The notes under the pieces were generated by a model. The model searched no databases. It saw nothing but the letters and a program-made list of their open reading frames with translations, and was not told the origin of the DNA. The translations under genes were made by a program, and so were the position numbers. Of a stretch of DNA of 42,701 nt, positions 16,657 through 24,910 are shown in pieces. Within the stretch, counting starts at the first letter, position 1, and every line of letters starts with the position of its first letter. The stretch comes from Bacteroidota bacterium (GTDB lineage Bacteria; Bacteroidota; Bacteroidia; Chitinophagales; LD1), in NCBI GenBank assembly GCA_016715625.1, contig JADJZU010000038.1, positions 1-42,701 on the forward strand, given 5' to 3'.

Positions 16657-17661
16657 TTATGTAAACTGCTTTTTGCTAAGACCTAACCACTCGAGGGCAT
16701 TTTTATGAAGCAGTTTGTCTTTAACTGATTTAGAAGCAGAAAGCGAGTTGATTTCTTCACCGGGCACATGTTCCCCCAGTGGAAACGGGTAATCGCTGCC
16801 CAGGCACACTTTGTCGTTTCCCAGCAGATTCATCACGTATTGTAGAAACGATGTATCGTGAATAAGCGAGTCTACCCAAAAGTGTCCGAGGTAATCGCGC
16901 GGGTTCACATCATTATCCAGCGCAGTTAAATCGGGCCGCACTTTGAAACCCTGTTCTATACGGCCAATCGTGGAAGGAAAAGAACCGCCACCATGGGCAA
17001 AGGCTACTCTTAGCTTTGGGAATTTTTCAAACACCCCTCCGAAAATCATGGAGCAAATGGCTCGGCTGGTTTCGGCAGGCATGCCCACCAACCACGGCAA
17101 CCAATATTTGCTCATTTGCTTGGTGCCCATCATGTTCCACGGATGAACAAAAATGGCCATGTTCAGTTCTTGTGCAGCTGCATAAATCGGAAAAAACTGG
17201 GGTTCGTTCAGATTGATATCATTGACGTTGCTGCCTATTTCAATACCCACCAACCCCAACTTTTTGCAGCGTTCCATTTCTTTTACGGCAATATCGGCAT
17301 GTTGCATCGGGATTGTTCCCAGCCCGATAAATTTTTTGGGATATCGCTCGACTACTTCGGCAATGTGGTCATTAAAAAATCGCGAAGTGTCATAGGCGTG
17401 TTCCGGTTTGGCCCAGTAGTGAAACAGCACCGGAATGGTCGATAACACCTGAACGTCTACGTGGGTGTGCTTGCATTCTGTAATTCGCACCTCCGGGTCC
17501 CAGCAGTTGTCTTGTATCTCACGAAAGAACTCATCGTCTTTCATCATACGGGCACAGCAGGGTTTGTGGTGCTCCAGGTGAATAAATCCGCCATAGCCAA
17601 ATTTCTCGCTCCAGCGCGGCAGATGTTCGGGTATAATATGCGTGTGGATGTCGATTTTCAC
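16657..17661 (-). CDS. Amidohydrolase, 2-amino-3-carboxymuconate-6-semialdehyde decarboxylase (ACMSD) type
   Basis: 334 residues. The metal site begins at once (IDIHTHIIPE: His6, His8), then IFVHPWNM (metal His), FAHGGGSFPSTIGRIEQG and LGSDYPFPLGE (catalytic/metal Asp). These match ACMSD, the zinc-dependent, non-oxidative decarboxylase that turns the ring-cleavage product of 3-hydroxyanthranilate into 2-aminomuconate semialdehyde and so diverts carbon from NAD synthesis to catabolism. The kynureninase next door supports the assignment over related gamma-resorcylate decarboxylases. Whether it is in one transcript with kynU is uncertain (82-bp gap with a possible promoter). Confidence 0.88.
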   Translation of the reverse strand: MKIDIHTHIIPEHLPRWSEKFGYGGFIHLEHHKPCCARMMKDDEFFREIQDNCWDPEVRITECKHTHVDVQVLSTIPVLFHYWAKPEHAYDTSRFFNDHIAEVVERYPKKFIGLGTIPMQHADIAVKEMERCKKLGLVGIEIGSNVNDINLNEPQFFPIYAAAQELNMAIFVHPWNMMGTKQMSKYWLPWLVGMPAETSRAICSMIFGGVFEKFPKLRVAFAHGGGSFPSTIGRIEQGFKVRPDLTALDNDVNPRDYLGHFWVDSLIHDTSFLQYVMNLLGNDKVCLGSDYPFPLGEHVPGEEINSLSASKSVKDKLLHKNALEWLGLSKKQFT

Positions 17662-17752
17662 CGGTGGCTAAAATAGAATTATAGCCGATTTAAACTTCGG
17701 CACAATTTTCACCAAATATGCGTTTGAATTAAAATAACGAAAACAAAACAGC

Positions 17753-18295
17753 ATGCTCGATCAACTCTTTCAAATCGTAAAAGAAAACGCACAAGACCTC
17801 ATTGTCAACAACAGTGCGGTACCCAATCAATTTAATGATGCCGCTATGGGTGAAGCATCTAATGCCATACACGACCAATTGTCTCAAGCGGTGAGTAGTG
17901 GCAATTTGCAAGATGTGTTGGGTCTTTTTGGCCAGGCTCAAAATTTGACCAACAACCCATTGGTGGGTAACATTGTGTCGCAGCTGGCGGGTAGCCTCGG
18001 CAGTAAGTTTGGCGTAGATGGCGCGCAGGCGCAGCAGATAGCCGGGCAGTTAATTCCACAAATATTGGGAGGGCTCATCAACAAAACCAATAATCCCAAC
18101 GATGCTTCCATCAGCATCAACGATATTATGGGACACTTAGGGGGCGGTGGCAGCAAAGGGATTGATTTTGGCAGCATCATCAATCAAATGCAGCAGGGAG
18201 GCAAAGTAGACCTGGGTAGCTTGGCCGGGCAGTTTCTGGGCGGCAACAAAGGTGGAGGTGGATTGGGCGATTTGCTGGGCGGATTTTTGAAGTAA
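17753..18295 (+). CDS. DUF937-like glycine-rich protein
   Basis: 180 residues. An N-terminal amphipathic helical part (LDQLFQIVKENAQDLIVNN) is followed by repeated helix pairs (NPLVGNIVSQLAGSLGSKFG, AQQIAGQLIPQILGGLINK) and a Gly/Asn-rich tail with GGNKGGGGLGDLLGGFLK. The layout resembles DUF937/YidB-like proteins, whose function is unknown. There is no signal peptide. It stands alone in its direction and ends in a strong terminator at 18310-18348. Confidence 0.75.
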   Translation: MLDQLFQIVKENAQDLIVNNSAVPNQFNDAAMGEASNAIHDQLSQAVSSGNLQDVLGLFGQAQNLTNNPLVGNIVSQLAGSLGSKFGVDGAQAQQIAGQLIPQILGGLINKTNNPNDASISINDIMGHLGGGGSKGIDFGSIINQMQQGGKVDLGSLAGQFLGGNKGGGGLGDLLGGFLK

Positions 18296-18309
18296 AAAAC
18301 ATGAACATA

Positions 18310-18348
18310 AAAAAGCCCCCGATGCAAAAACTGCATCGGGGGCTTTTT
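18310..18348. terminator. Bidirectional intrinsic terminator
   Basis: Perfect stem GCCCCCGATGCA / TGCATCGGGGGC around an AAAAC loop, flanked by A5 on the left and T5 on the right. It serves the DUF937-like gene on the plus strand and the EGF-like lipoprotein gene converging from the right. Confidence 0.93.
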
Positions 18349-18357
18349 CATAGAGGG

Positions 18358-18864
18358 CTACTGCTTATAAAAAGTATGCTCGCACTGATAACTTCCAAAG
18401 TTGAAATTGTAGTTCAACTGAAGCGTCATACGATTCAGACTTTGATTAAAGGTTCCCTGCCCCGAAAAGGTAAGGGCTCCTTGGCTCTGCTGTGGTATTT
18501 CCAGATAGTTCCCCTGATTGCTTTGGTCCGTCCGAATGATGGCTCCCGCTTGTATGCCCTGTCCAAAAAGATTGTTGATGTAAATGGTGTTGTATGTAGT
18601 GCCTTGTGTGATAAAAGCAGTGTAATTACCGAAATTAGAGACCTGATTAAAGCAGTTTTCGCTCACATTGTAATTGCCGATGTATTTGAGGTAGCTCTGA
18701 GTATTGCAATCGGTTCCTTCAAAACCATCCACACAAAAGCAATTGCCGCTGTTGCAGGTTTGGTTAGCGCCACATACTACATCCGTGCAGCTTTTATTTT
18801 CGCAACCCATCACAAAGAAAAGTATGGAAACAGGCAGAATTATTTTTAAAAGATTGGAGACCAT
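18358..18864 (-). CDS. Lipoprotein with an EGF-like domain
   Basis: 168 residues. The type II signal peptide has a core ILPVSILFFVMGC with the lipidated Cys at 21. Immediately after it is a six-cysteine EGF-like module (CTDVVCGANQTCNSGNCFC, then GFEGTDC; residues about 26-53). The rest is beta-rich and Asn/Gln/Thr-rich, with two further cysteines (ENCF and YQCEHTF), and resembles small lipocalin-like domains following EGF motifs in Bacteroidota. It is a surface or periplasmic lipoprotein of unknown function. Its upstream region faces the DUF3089 gene divergently. Confidence 0.85.
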   Translation of the reverse strand: MVSNLLKIILPVSILFFVMGCENKSCTDVVCGANQTCNSGNCFCVDGFEGTDCNTQSYLKYIGNYNVSENCFNQVSNFGNYTAFITQGTTYNTIYINNLFGQGIQAGAIIRTDQSNQGNYLEIPQQSQGALTFSGQGTFNQSLNRMTLQLNYNFNFGSYQCEHTFYKQ

Positions 18865-18919
18865 AGCGCAGGTTTATTTATTTACGCCACGAATATTCAT
18901 AATAATCCTCAACATTAAA

Positions 18920-19897
18920 ATGCGCACTCTTTTTCTAGCAACCCTACTTTACTCTTTTGCGATAGCAAATGCCCAGCCTTTTGTGGCTGCCGAACAGCCG
19001 CCCGCTCCTGATTATTCATTAGCCAAAAACTGGAGTGCGCTGCCCTTTCGTCAGGATGCCGCGGATTTTATACCCAAAGCAGAAGAGTGGGTCAATGATT
19101 CGCTGAAAGAAGTGGATGTTTTTTATGTGTACCCCACCATGTATAAAAACGGTAAGCAATGGAATGCCGATGTAAACGACAAAGCCCTGAACAAAAGCAT
19201 TGATGGAAAACCGGTGAAATATCAAGCGAGTGTTTTTAACCAGAGTTGCCGGGTTTATGTGCCACGCTACCGACAAAGCGATGTGAAAGCATTCTATCAA
19301 CTGGATCAAGAGGGCGCCAACAGCCTCGCATTTGCTTATGATGATGTGAAGAGGGCCTTTGAATATTACTTGAAACATTACAACGCAGGCCGGCCTTTTA
19401 TCTTGGCTTCTCACTCACAAGGAACTCATCACGCCCGCAGATTACTGCAGGAAATGATTGACACCACTACCCTGCGCAACCGAATGGTGGCGGCTTATGT
19501 TATTGGATTTGGAATAGATACAGCTATGTATAAAGTTCTTCAGCCCTGTTTGGAAGAGAAACAGACCGGTTGCTACATTACCTGGGCCTCTTTTAAAAAA
19601 GGGGCTATCCCCGAAATGACATCGCTTTACGGAAACATCTGCATCAATCCACTAACGTGGAAAGCCACCAACGAAAAAGCAGATAAAATTTGTAGCAAAG
19701 GAGCCATTCTGCTTGATTTCAATAAAAAGTATGAAAAGGAAATTTGTACCGAAGTGCACGATGGCTATCTCTGGGTAGAAAACAAACTGCCCATTGTGAG
19801 CGGTATGGAAAACCTGCATATTGCTGACTATAATCTTTTTTGGTACGACATCCGCGAAAATGTAAAAACACGAATAGCGGCATTCTGGAAAAAATAA
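18920..19897 (+). CDS. DUF3089 family alpha/beta-hydrolase, secreted
   Basis: 325 residues from the ATG at 18920; the upstream open frame runs through the divergent gene and is discarded. A signal peptide (MRTLFLATLLYSFAIANAQP) is followed by VDVFYVYPTMYKNGKQWNAD, VYVPRYRQ, and the nucleophile elbow LASHSQGTHHARRLL. The C-terminal part carries GCYITWASFKKG and VHDGYLWVENKLP, then HIADYNLFWYDIRENV, which contains the conserved His/Asp. These are the hallmarks of DUF3089 proteins, predicted serine hydrolases or esterases with no defined substrate. The next gene follows 11 bp downstream. Confidence 0.9.
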   Translation: MRTLFLATLLYSFAIANAQPFVAAEQPPAPDYSLAKNWSALPFRQDAADFIPKAEEWVNDSLKEVDVFYVYPTMYKNGKQWNADVNDKALNKSIDGKPVKYQASVFNQSCRVYVPRYRQSDVKAFYQLDQEGANSLAFAYDDVKRAFEYYLKHYNAGRPFILASHSQGTHHARRLLQEMIDTTTLRNRMVAAYVIGFGIDTAMYKVLQPCLEEKQTGCYITWASFKKGAIPEMTSLYGNICINPLTWKATNEKADKICSKGAILLDFNKKYEKEICTEVHDGYLWVENKLPIVSGMENLHIADYNLFWYDIRENVKTRIAAFWKK

Positions 19898-19908
19898 TAT
19901 TTTACGAT

Positions 19909-20442
19909 ATGGAGAATCTTGGAATTGGTTCAAGAATTGACCACCCTAAATACGGAAGGGGGGTAGTAGTAGATGCGGATGCGGAATATTACACCGTGTG
20001 GTTTCGTGATGGCAACAACACCCGGGGTATTGCCCGAAATTTTGAAGGCCTGCAGGTGCTGGAGGCTACAGCTGCTGATTACACACCACTATCTATAAAT
20101 GATATAAAGCGAGCCATGCATGAGGTGATAGATGAGAAAAGCGATTTACAGGAAGTGGTTTCGCTGGCCAACCGGTGGAATGATGGTATACTGGTGCTCA
20201 AGCCGGCAGATGCTTCTTTGCAGCCCAAGGAAATTCCAATAGAAACTTTTTTTCATAAGATTGTAATGCTCCGCGACCGACTGAGGGTCATGGAGCAAAA
20301 GATAAATGCGAATGCTAAATTAACGGATGAAGAAAAGGTGGAAATGCAACAATACATCTCGCGTATTTACGGCTCTCTTACTACTTTCAACGTTTTGTTT
20401 AAGCATTCTGGCGACCAGTTTAAAGGCGCTGGAGAAAAGTAA
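19909..20442 (+). CDS. Conserved protein with an N-terminal SH3/Tudor-like segment
   Basis: 177 residues from the ATG at 19909. The N-terminus IGSRIDHPKYGRGVVVDADA followed by YYTVWFRDGNNTRGI resembles the small SH3/Tudor-like beta-barrels found at the C-terminus of UvrD-type helicases and in CarD-like proteins. The middle (IKRAMHEVIDE, ANRWNDGILVLKP) and helical C-terminus (MEQKINANAKLTDEEKVEMQQ) look like a small domain repeatedly seen as 'hypothetical' in Bacteroidota. It is probably co-transcribed with the DUF3089 gene (11-bp gap). I do not know its function. Confidence 0.8.
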   Translation: MENLGIGSRIDHPKYGRGVVVDADAEYYTVWFRDGNNTRGIARNFEGLQVLEATAADYTPLSINDIKRAMHEVIDEKSDLQEVVSLANRWNDGILVLKPADASLQPKEIPIETFFHKIVMLRDRLRVMEQKINANAKLTDEEKVEMQQYISRIYGSLTTFNVLFKHSGDQFKGAGEK

Positions 20443-20450
20443 AGCAGTCG

Positions 20451-20849
20451 TCAGTCTTTAGCTTCTGCAATACCGGGCAACCGGACCGAAGGATAGGTGC
20501 GTGTAATGCCTTCACGGTTCACCACCTTTACGCGATAGAACACCGAGCCGGCTACCGAAATGGGGTAGATGTCTTTTTTGACGATTACCGTTGAGTCTTT
20601 GGCAGATTCGTTGAAGCTGACATAGCTACATTGATTAAAGTTTTTCTGCGAGTCGAGACTACGTTCAATAATCACCTGTTCCAACTCAGAAGCTTTGAAG
20701 AAAAACAGCGCAATATTGATGGATTGGCTCCCCCGCGAAAGTTCCATGGCCAGCTCACCATCCGAAGTTTTTAAAAAATAATCCGGTGATTGGCCAATAG
20801 CCATCACAGTATTCAACAACAAAAAAGCAAGACCAATCAAAAACTTCAC
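20451..20849 (-). CDS. Small secreted protein, fibronectin III-like
   Basis: 132 residues from a GTG at 20849, which gives a good signal peptide (MKFLIGLAFLLLNTVMAIGQ). An in-frame ATG at 20894 lies upstream of the likely promoter (TATATTGC at 20871-20864), so the GTG is favoured. The mature part is beta-rich (INIALFFFKASELEQVIIER, YPISVAGSVFYRVKVVNREG) and reads like one fibronectin type III-like domain of the kind often found in Bacteroidota surface proteins, here alone and without a T9SS tail. It converges on the preceding plus-strand gene with 8 bp between. Confidence 0.65.
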   Translation of the reverse strand: MKFLIGLAFLLLNTVMAIGQSPDYFLKTSDGELAMELSRGSQSINIALFFFKASELEQVIIERSLDSQKNFNQCSYVSFNESAKDSTVIVKKDIYPISVAGSVFYRVKVVNREGITRTYPSVRLPGIAEAKD

Positions 20850-20863
20850 GTAAGGTATTTGAG

Positions 20864-20894
20864 GCAATATAGTGGCTAAATTGATTTTAGTCAA
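20864..20894 (-). promoter_or_regulatory. Promoter of the small secreted protein gene
   Basis: Reading the minus strand, TTGA at 20894-20891 is followed after 19 bp by TATATTGC at 20871-20864, close to TAnnTTTG. It places the transcript start near 20857, downstream of the ATG at 20894, which decides for the GTG at 20849. Confidence 0.45.
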
Positions 20895-20901
20895 GCGGGT
20901 A

Positions 20902-21585
20902 CTATCGGGTTAAAGCGTTCCACACCACCTCATTGGGTGCCGGGGCCTCAATGACAATAGGCTCCTTTTTCACCGGATGTTCAAACTCTATTTTCCGTGC
21001 ATGTAGATGGATACTGCCATCAGCGTTCGTCCGTTTGGAACCGTATTTAATATCCCCTTTTATCGGGCATCCCATTTTGGATAGTTGTGCTCGTATTTGA
21101 TGATGTCGGCCGGTGTGCGGGTTTATTTCCAGCAAGTGGTAGGTTTGGCTGCTGCTGATGTAATAGTAATCGAGGCTGCTTTTAGAACTTCCTTTCACCT
21201 CTTCGTCATAGGCGCGGCTAATGTTTTTTTTCTCATCTTTTTTGAGATAATGTGTCAGAGTATCTGAAAGCATTTTGGGTTTGTCGGCTACCACTGCCCA
21301 ATACGTTTTTCTGATTTCTTTTTTCTGAAACATCTCGTTGATGCGCGCAAGCGCCTTGCTGGTTTTAGCAAACAACACAATGCCACTCACCGGCCGGTCA
21401 ATGCGGTGGCACACACCCAGAAAAACTTCTCCCGGCTTTTTATACTTATCCTTTATATACGCTTTGAGCATTTGCTCCAGCGATTCCGCTCCCTTTTTGT
21501 CGGGCTGCACCAACACTCCGGCCGGTTTGTTGACTGCCAGCAAGTGATTGTCTTCATATAAAATTTCAAGTTGGGAATAATGCAT
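20902..21585 (-). CDS. RluA-family RNA pseudouridine synthase
   Basis: 227 residues from the ATG at 21585; the longer frame from 21618 starts inside the predicted promoter. Motif I (LYEDNHLLAVNKPAGVLVQP) and the catalytic motif HRIDRPVSG (Asp63) are intact, as are RKTYWAVV and NPHTGRHHQIRAQLSKMG. RluA-family enzymes convert uridine to pseudouridine in 23S rRNA or tRNA. There is no S4 domain and the length is near the single-domain RluA/TruC group rather than RluD; which uridine is modified cannot be told. Confidence 0.9.
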   Translation of the reverse strand: MHYSQLEILYEDNHLLAVNKPAGVLVQPDKKGAESLEQMLKAYIKDKYKKPGEVFLGVCHRIDRPVSGIVLFAKTSKALARINEMFQKKEIRKTYWAVVADKPKMLSDTLTHYLKKDEKKNISRAYDEEVKGSSKSSLDYYYISSSQTYHLLEINPHTGRHHQIRAQLSKMGCPIKGDIKYGSKRTNADGSIHLHARKIEFEHPVKKEPIVIEAPAPNEVVWNALTR

Positions 21586-21589
21586 GGCC

Positions 21590-21619
21590 CAAAGTTCTAC
21601 TTCTGTGCGGAACGGCAAA
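21590..21619 (-). promoter_or_regulatory. Promoter of the RluA-family gene
   Basis: On the minus strand TTTG (21619-21616), an 18-bp spacer and GAACTTTG (21597-21590; one mismatch to TAnnTTTG). It lies only 4 bp before the ATG at 21585, implying a very short or absent leader. Confidence 0.45.
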
Positions 21620-21685
21620 GCAAACGTTCATTTGCTCTGACAGAAACAAACTTTGCACATCGACCTATTGTTTGGCATCTAAGCC

Positions 21686-21693
21686 TATATTTG
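21686..21693 (+). promoter_or_regulatory. -7 promoter box of the PfkB kinase gene
   Basis: TATATTTG matches TAnnTTTG exactly and lies 19 bp before the ATG. The surrounding CTAAGCC-TATATTTG-GCGC is close to that before serS (CTAAGTC-TATATTTG-TCGC). A -33 TTTG at the standard distance is not obvious. Confidence 0.5.
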
Positions 21694-21712
21694 GCGCGCA
21701 AAAAAATACATT

Positions 21713-22642
21713 ATGAGTCTTCTTACAGTAGGAACAGTTGCCTTCGATGCCATAGAAACCCCTTTCGGAAAAACCGATAAAATAGTGGGCGGTGCTGCCA
21801 CTTATATTGCCTGGAGTGCTTCCTATTTCTCAAAGAAGGTAAACATAGTATCCATCATTGGCGATGATTTTGATATGAACGAACTGGAAGCGCTACGTGC
21901 ACGTGGCGTAGATACATCAGGGATAGAAATAAAAGAAGGGAAAAAGAGTTTTTTCTGGAGTGGCAAATATCATCTTGACATGAACAGCCGCGATACACTC
22001 ATCACCGATTTAAACGTATTGCTGGAATTTAACCCGGTGATACCTGAAGAGTATAAAAGCAGCGATATTTTACTGCTGGGAAACATAGACCCTGCTCTAC
22101 AACTGAAGGTGATAGAGCAGCTACCCAACCGACCCAAACTAGTGGTGCTGGATACAATGAACTTCTGGATGACCGAAAATTTCCTGGGTAAACTACTCGA
22201 AGTGATTGCAAAAGTAGATGTGTTAACCATCAATGATGCTGAAGCTCGTCAGCTGTCTAATGAGTATTCGTTGGTGAAAGCCGCTAAGAAAATTTTAAAA
22301 ATGGGGCCTAAATATCTGGTGATCAAAAAAGGGGAACATGGCGCTTTACTGTTTCATGAAAATGAAGTCTTCTTTGCCCCGGCCCTGCCCTTGGAAGAGG
22401 TTTTTGACCCTACCGGAGCCGGTGACACATTTGCCGGAGGCTTCTGCGGCTATCTCGACAAATCGCGCGATATCAGTTTTGAGAACATGAAGCGCGCCAT
22501 TATCTATGGCAGCGCCATGGCTTCATTTTGTGTAGAAAAATTTGGTACAGAACGAGTAAAAACCCTCAATCACAACGATATTGAAGATCGCGTGAAAGAC
22601 TTTATAGATCTGGTGCAATTTGATATTGTGCTGGAAGAATAA
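21713..22642 (+). CDS. PfkB-family carbohydrate/nucleoside kinase
   Basis: 309 residues, typical of the family. Substrate loop VGGAATYIAWSASYF is at the N-terminus; the ATP and catalytic site DPTGAGDTFAGGF lies at 232-244, with base Asp238. VIKKGEHGALLFHEN is the usual pre-motif strand. PfkB enzymes phosphorylate ribose, adenosine, fructose or related sugars; the N-terminus and long lid do not point to one. Bacteroidota proteins of this type are often labelled sugar kinase. It ends 6 bp before the convergent L,D-transpeptidase-like gene. Confidence 0.92.
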   Translation: MSLLTVGTVAFDAIETPFGKTDKIVGGAATYIAWSASYFSKKVNIVSIIGDDFDMNELEALRARGVDTSGIEIKEGKKSFFWSGKYHLDMNSRDTLITDLNVLLEFNPVIPEEYKSSDILLLGNIDPALQLKVIEQLPNRPKLVVLDTMNFWMTENFLGKLLEVIAKVDVLTINDAEARQLSNEYSLVKAAKKILKMGPKYLVIKKGEHGALLFHENEVFFAPALPLEEVFDPTGAGDTFAGGFCGYLDKSRDISFENMKRAIIYGSAMASFCVEKFGTERVKTLNHNDIEDRVKDFIDLVQFDIVLEE

Positions 22643-22648
22643 CCTTGC

Positions 22649-23422
22649 TTAGTTAGAAGCAGATTCTTCGTCAACGATTCTGTAATAGCCATCCGGCCCT
22701 ACACTTACCCGCGGCACTGCCTTGTGGTTTTCGAAATAGGTATAACCTTGCTGCAGGTTTTTCCAAAATCGGGTGTGCTGCGAAAACTCCGGTGTGTGCG
22801 AAAAAAACTGCAGGTTTTGATTGCTCATCCTGAACGGGAAAATATGCACCGGTATTTTGTTTTGTCCTTGGTTTTTAGCTTTAACAGCAGCGATGTAAAT
22901 GTCTTCGATATAGTAGTTGCTCATAGCCAGACATCCAGCGCTTACCTGTCCTCCGTGTATAAAAATGTCTCCCCCTTTTCGCTCCGCCCAGCTTAAAGTC
23001 ATGTCGCTTTGGTTGGGGTAGTCTATTCCTAACGAAAGGTGATAATTACTATAGGGGTTAAATTCGTTGATGAAGTAAAAACCCTCCGGCACCTGACAGT
23101 CACCTTGCTGGCGCTTAGGTCCTAATTTACCCGATTGGGCATAAACTTCATACTCACTGAATTTTACCCACTTCCCGCTTTCGTTCTGCACCCACAACTC
23201 CACGATGCCTTCTTGCTTGAATGCCCGCAGGTAGATATTGCCAAATGTTTCCGGAATATTTTTACTGCGGCACTTCATAAAGAATAACTCTTCTTTGCGC
23301 GCATAAGCACTTTGCACCCGGTCGTATCCCTTTTGATTTTCTTCAAAAGAGTTTTTGTCGCTGGTAAACGCAGTTACCGCGAAAAAAACCAACCCCCAAA
23401 AAAGAATGCTTCTGCTTTTCAT
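22649..23422 (-). CDS. L,D-transpeptidase family protein (YkuD/YafK-like)
   Basis: 257 residues from the ATG at 23422 (a codon three residues upstream is also ATG). A signal-like hydrophobic stretch (SRSILFWGLVFFAVTAFTS) is followed by the catalytic domain: IYLRAFKQEGIVELWV, PEGFYFINEFNP, and the active site FIHGGQVSAGCLAM with His156 and nucleophile Cys164. YkuD-domain enzymes form 3-3 peptidoglycan cross-links or attach proteins to it; this YafK-like branch is less well understood. The 3' part (about 180-257) is a poorly conserved extension. It is divergent from serS. Confidence 0.88.
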   Translation of the reverse strand: MKSRSILFWGLVFFAVTAFTSDKNSFEENQKGYDRVQSAYARKEELFFMKCRSKNIPETFGNIYLRAFKQEGIVELWVQNESGKWVKFSEYEVYAQSGKLGPKRQQGDCQVPEGFYFINEFNPYSNYHLSLGIDYPNQSDMTLSWAERKGGDIFIHGGQVSAGCLAMSNYYIEDIYIAAVKAKNQGQNKIPVHIFPFRMSNQNLQFFSHTPEFSQHTRFWKNLQQGYTYFENHKAVPRVSVGPDGYYRIVDEESASN

Positions 23423-23586
23423 GTATCTCAAAAACGTGTCCGAAACACGCCCCTTGGTAGCTTATACGGAGATCTTTGCAAAAAGATACTTCGCTTTCAA
23501 GCCTATTTTGGGGGTGCGAATTTATGCTTTAATTCCTGTTTCTGATAGGCTCGGCTAAGTCTTTATAATACTTGGAGAATCCAAAA

Positions 23587-23616
23587 TGTGCCGTTACACG
23601 CCTAAGTCTATATTTG
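23587..23616 (+). promoter_or_regulatory. Promoter of serS
   Basis: TATATTTG at 23609-23616 fits TAnnTTTG; TGTG at 23587-23590, 18 bp upstream, is a weak -33 match. The ATG follows 22 bp after the -7 box. Confidence 0.5.
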
Positions 23617-23638
23617 TCGCCCTTAAAAAGCAAAAATC

Positions 23639-24910
23639 ATGTTGGAGATTACCTACGTAAGACAAAATCCAGAAGACGTTAAAAAACGATTGGCAGTTAA
23701 GCATTTTGCTGAATTGCATTTAGTGGATGAGCTGCTTGTTATAGACGAAACACGTAGGCAAACTCAGAAAGTATTGGATGATAATCTCGCCAGGCAGAAT
23801 GCGATAGCCAAAGAAATTGGAGACTTGTTTAAGCAAGGAAAAAAAGCGGAGGCAGAGAATAAAAAAGCGGAAGTGGCTCAGTTGAAAGAAGATTCAAAGT
23901 CTCTGGAAGTTAAATTGGCCGATGCCGAGCAAGATATGCGGAATATTCTGGTGCGGATTCCCAATTTGCCTAACCCGCAGGTTCCTGAGGGTAAAATCCC
24001 TGAGCATAATGTTGTGGTGAAACAAGTTGGCGAAATTCCGGCTTTGGCAGAAGGCGCTTTGGAGCATTGGGACCTTGCCAAAAAGTATGACCTGTTCGAC
24101 CTGGAACTTGGCGTAAAAATTACCGGGGCGGGTTTCCCGGTTTACAAAAAGCAAGGTGCAAAACTACAGCGCTCCTTGGTTTCTTTTTTTCTGGACGAAG
24201 CCGAAAAAGCCGGATATATGGAGGTAATTCCTCCACACATGGTAAATGAGGCCAGTGCGTTTGCCACCGGACAACTACCTGATAAAGAAGGGCAGATGTA
24301 TCACATTACGGTAGACGGATTTTATATGATTCCTACGGCCGAGGTTCCGGTTACCAATATTGTTCGTGATGAAATACTGGAAGAGAAGAACATGCCCGCA
24401 AAGTTTGTGGCGTATTCTCCATGTTTCAGACGCGAGGCCGGAAGTTACGGTAAAGATGTGCGCGGATTAAATCGTGTTCATCAATTCGAGAAAGTGGAGA
24501 TTGTGCAAATAGCGCACCCCGATAAGAGCTATCAGGTACTGGACGAGATGATTGCGCATGTAGAGTCTTTATTGCAAAAACTGGAGTTGCCTTACCGCAT
24601 CCTTCGCCTGTGCGGAGGCGATATGAGTTTCTCATCTGCACTTACCTATGATTTTGAAGTATATAGCGCAGCGCAAAAACGCTGGCTGGAGGTAAGTTCT
24701 GTATCTAATTTTGAAACGTATCAAAGCAACCGACTGAAAACAAGATTCCGGGACGAGAACAAGAAAACTCGCTTGGTACATACACTCAACGGTAGTGCGT
24801 TGGCACTACCACGTATTGTGGCCTCCCTCTTGGAAAATCACCAGACAGCCAATGGTGTCCGGATTCCTGCAGCTTTACAACCTTACACAGGTTTTAGTGC
24901 TATTTCCTAA
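23639..24910 (+). CDS. serS: Seryl-tRNA synthetase
   Basis: 423 residues. This class II synthetase charges tRNA-Ser (and tRNA-Sec) with serine. The N-terminal antiparallel coiled coil that grips the long variable arm spans about 30-100 (rich in Lys/Glu/Ala). The catalytic core has motif 2 FRREAGSYGKDVRGLNRVHQ and motif 3 near the end (LNGSALALPRIVASLLENHQ). SFSSALTYDFEVYSAAQKRW and VSNFETYQSNRLKTRFR are the usual serine/ATP site strands. Complete, with no anomalies. Confidence 0.98.
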   Translation: MLEITYVRQNPEDVKKRLAVKHFAELHLVDELLVIDETRRQTQKVLDDNLARQNAIAKEIGDLFKQGKKAEAENKKAEVAQLKEDSKSLEVKLADAEQDMRNILVRIPNLPNPQVPEGKIPEHNVVVKQVGEIPALAEGALEHWDLAKKYDLFDLELGVKITGAGFPVYKKQGAKLQRSLVSFFLDEAEKAGYMEVIPPHMVNEASAFATGQLPDKEGQMYHITVDGFYMIPTAEVPVTNIVRDEILEEKNMPAKFVAYSPCFRREAGSYGKDVRGLNRVHQFEKVEIVQIAHPDKSYQVLDEMIAHVESLLQKLELPYRILRLCGGDMSFSSALTYDFEVYSAAQKRWLEVSSVSNFETYQSNRLKTRFRDENKKTRLVHTLNGSALALPRIVASLLENHQTANGVRIPAALQPYTGFSAIS

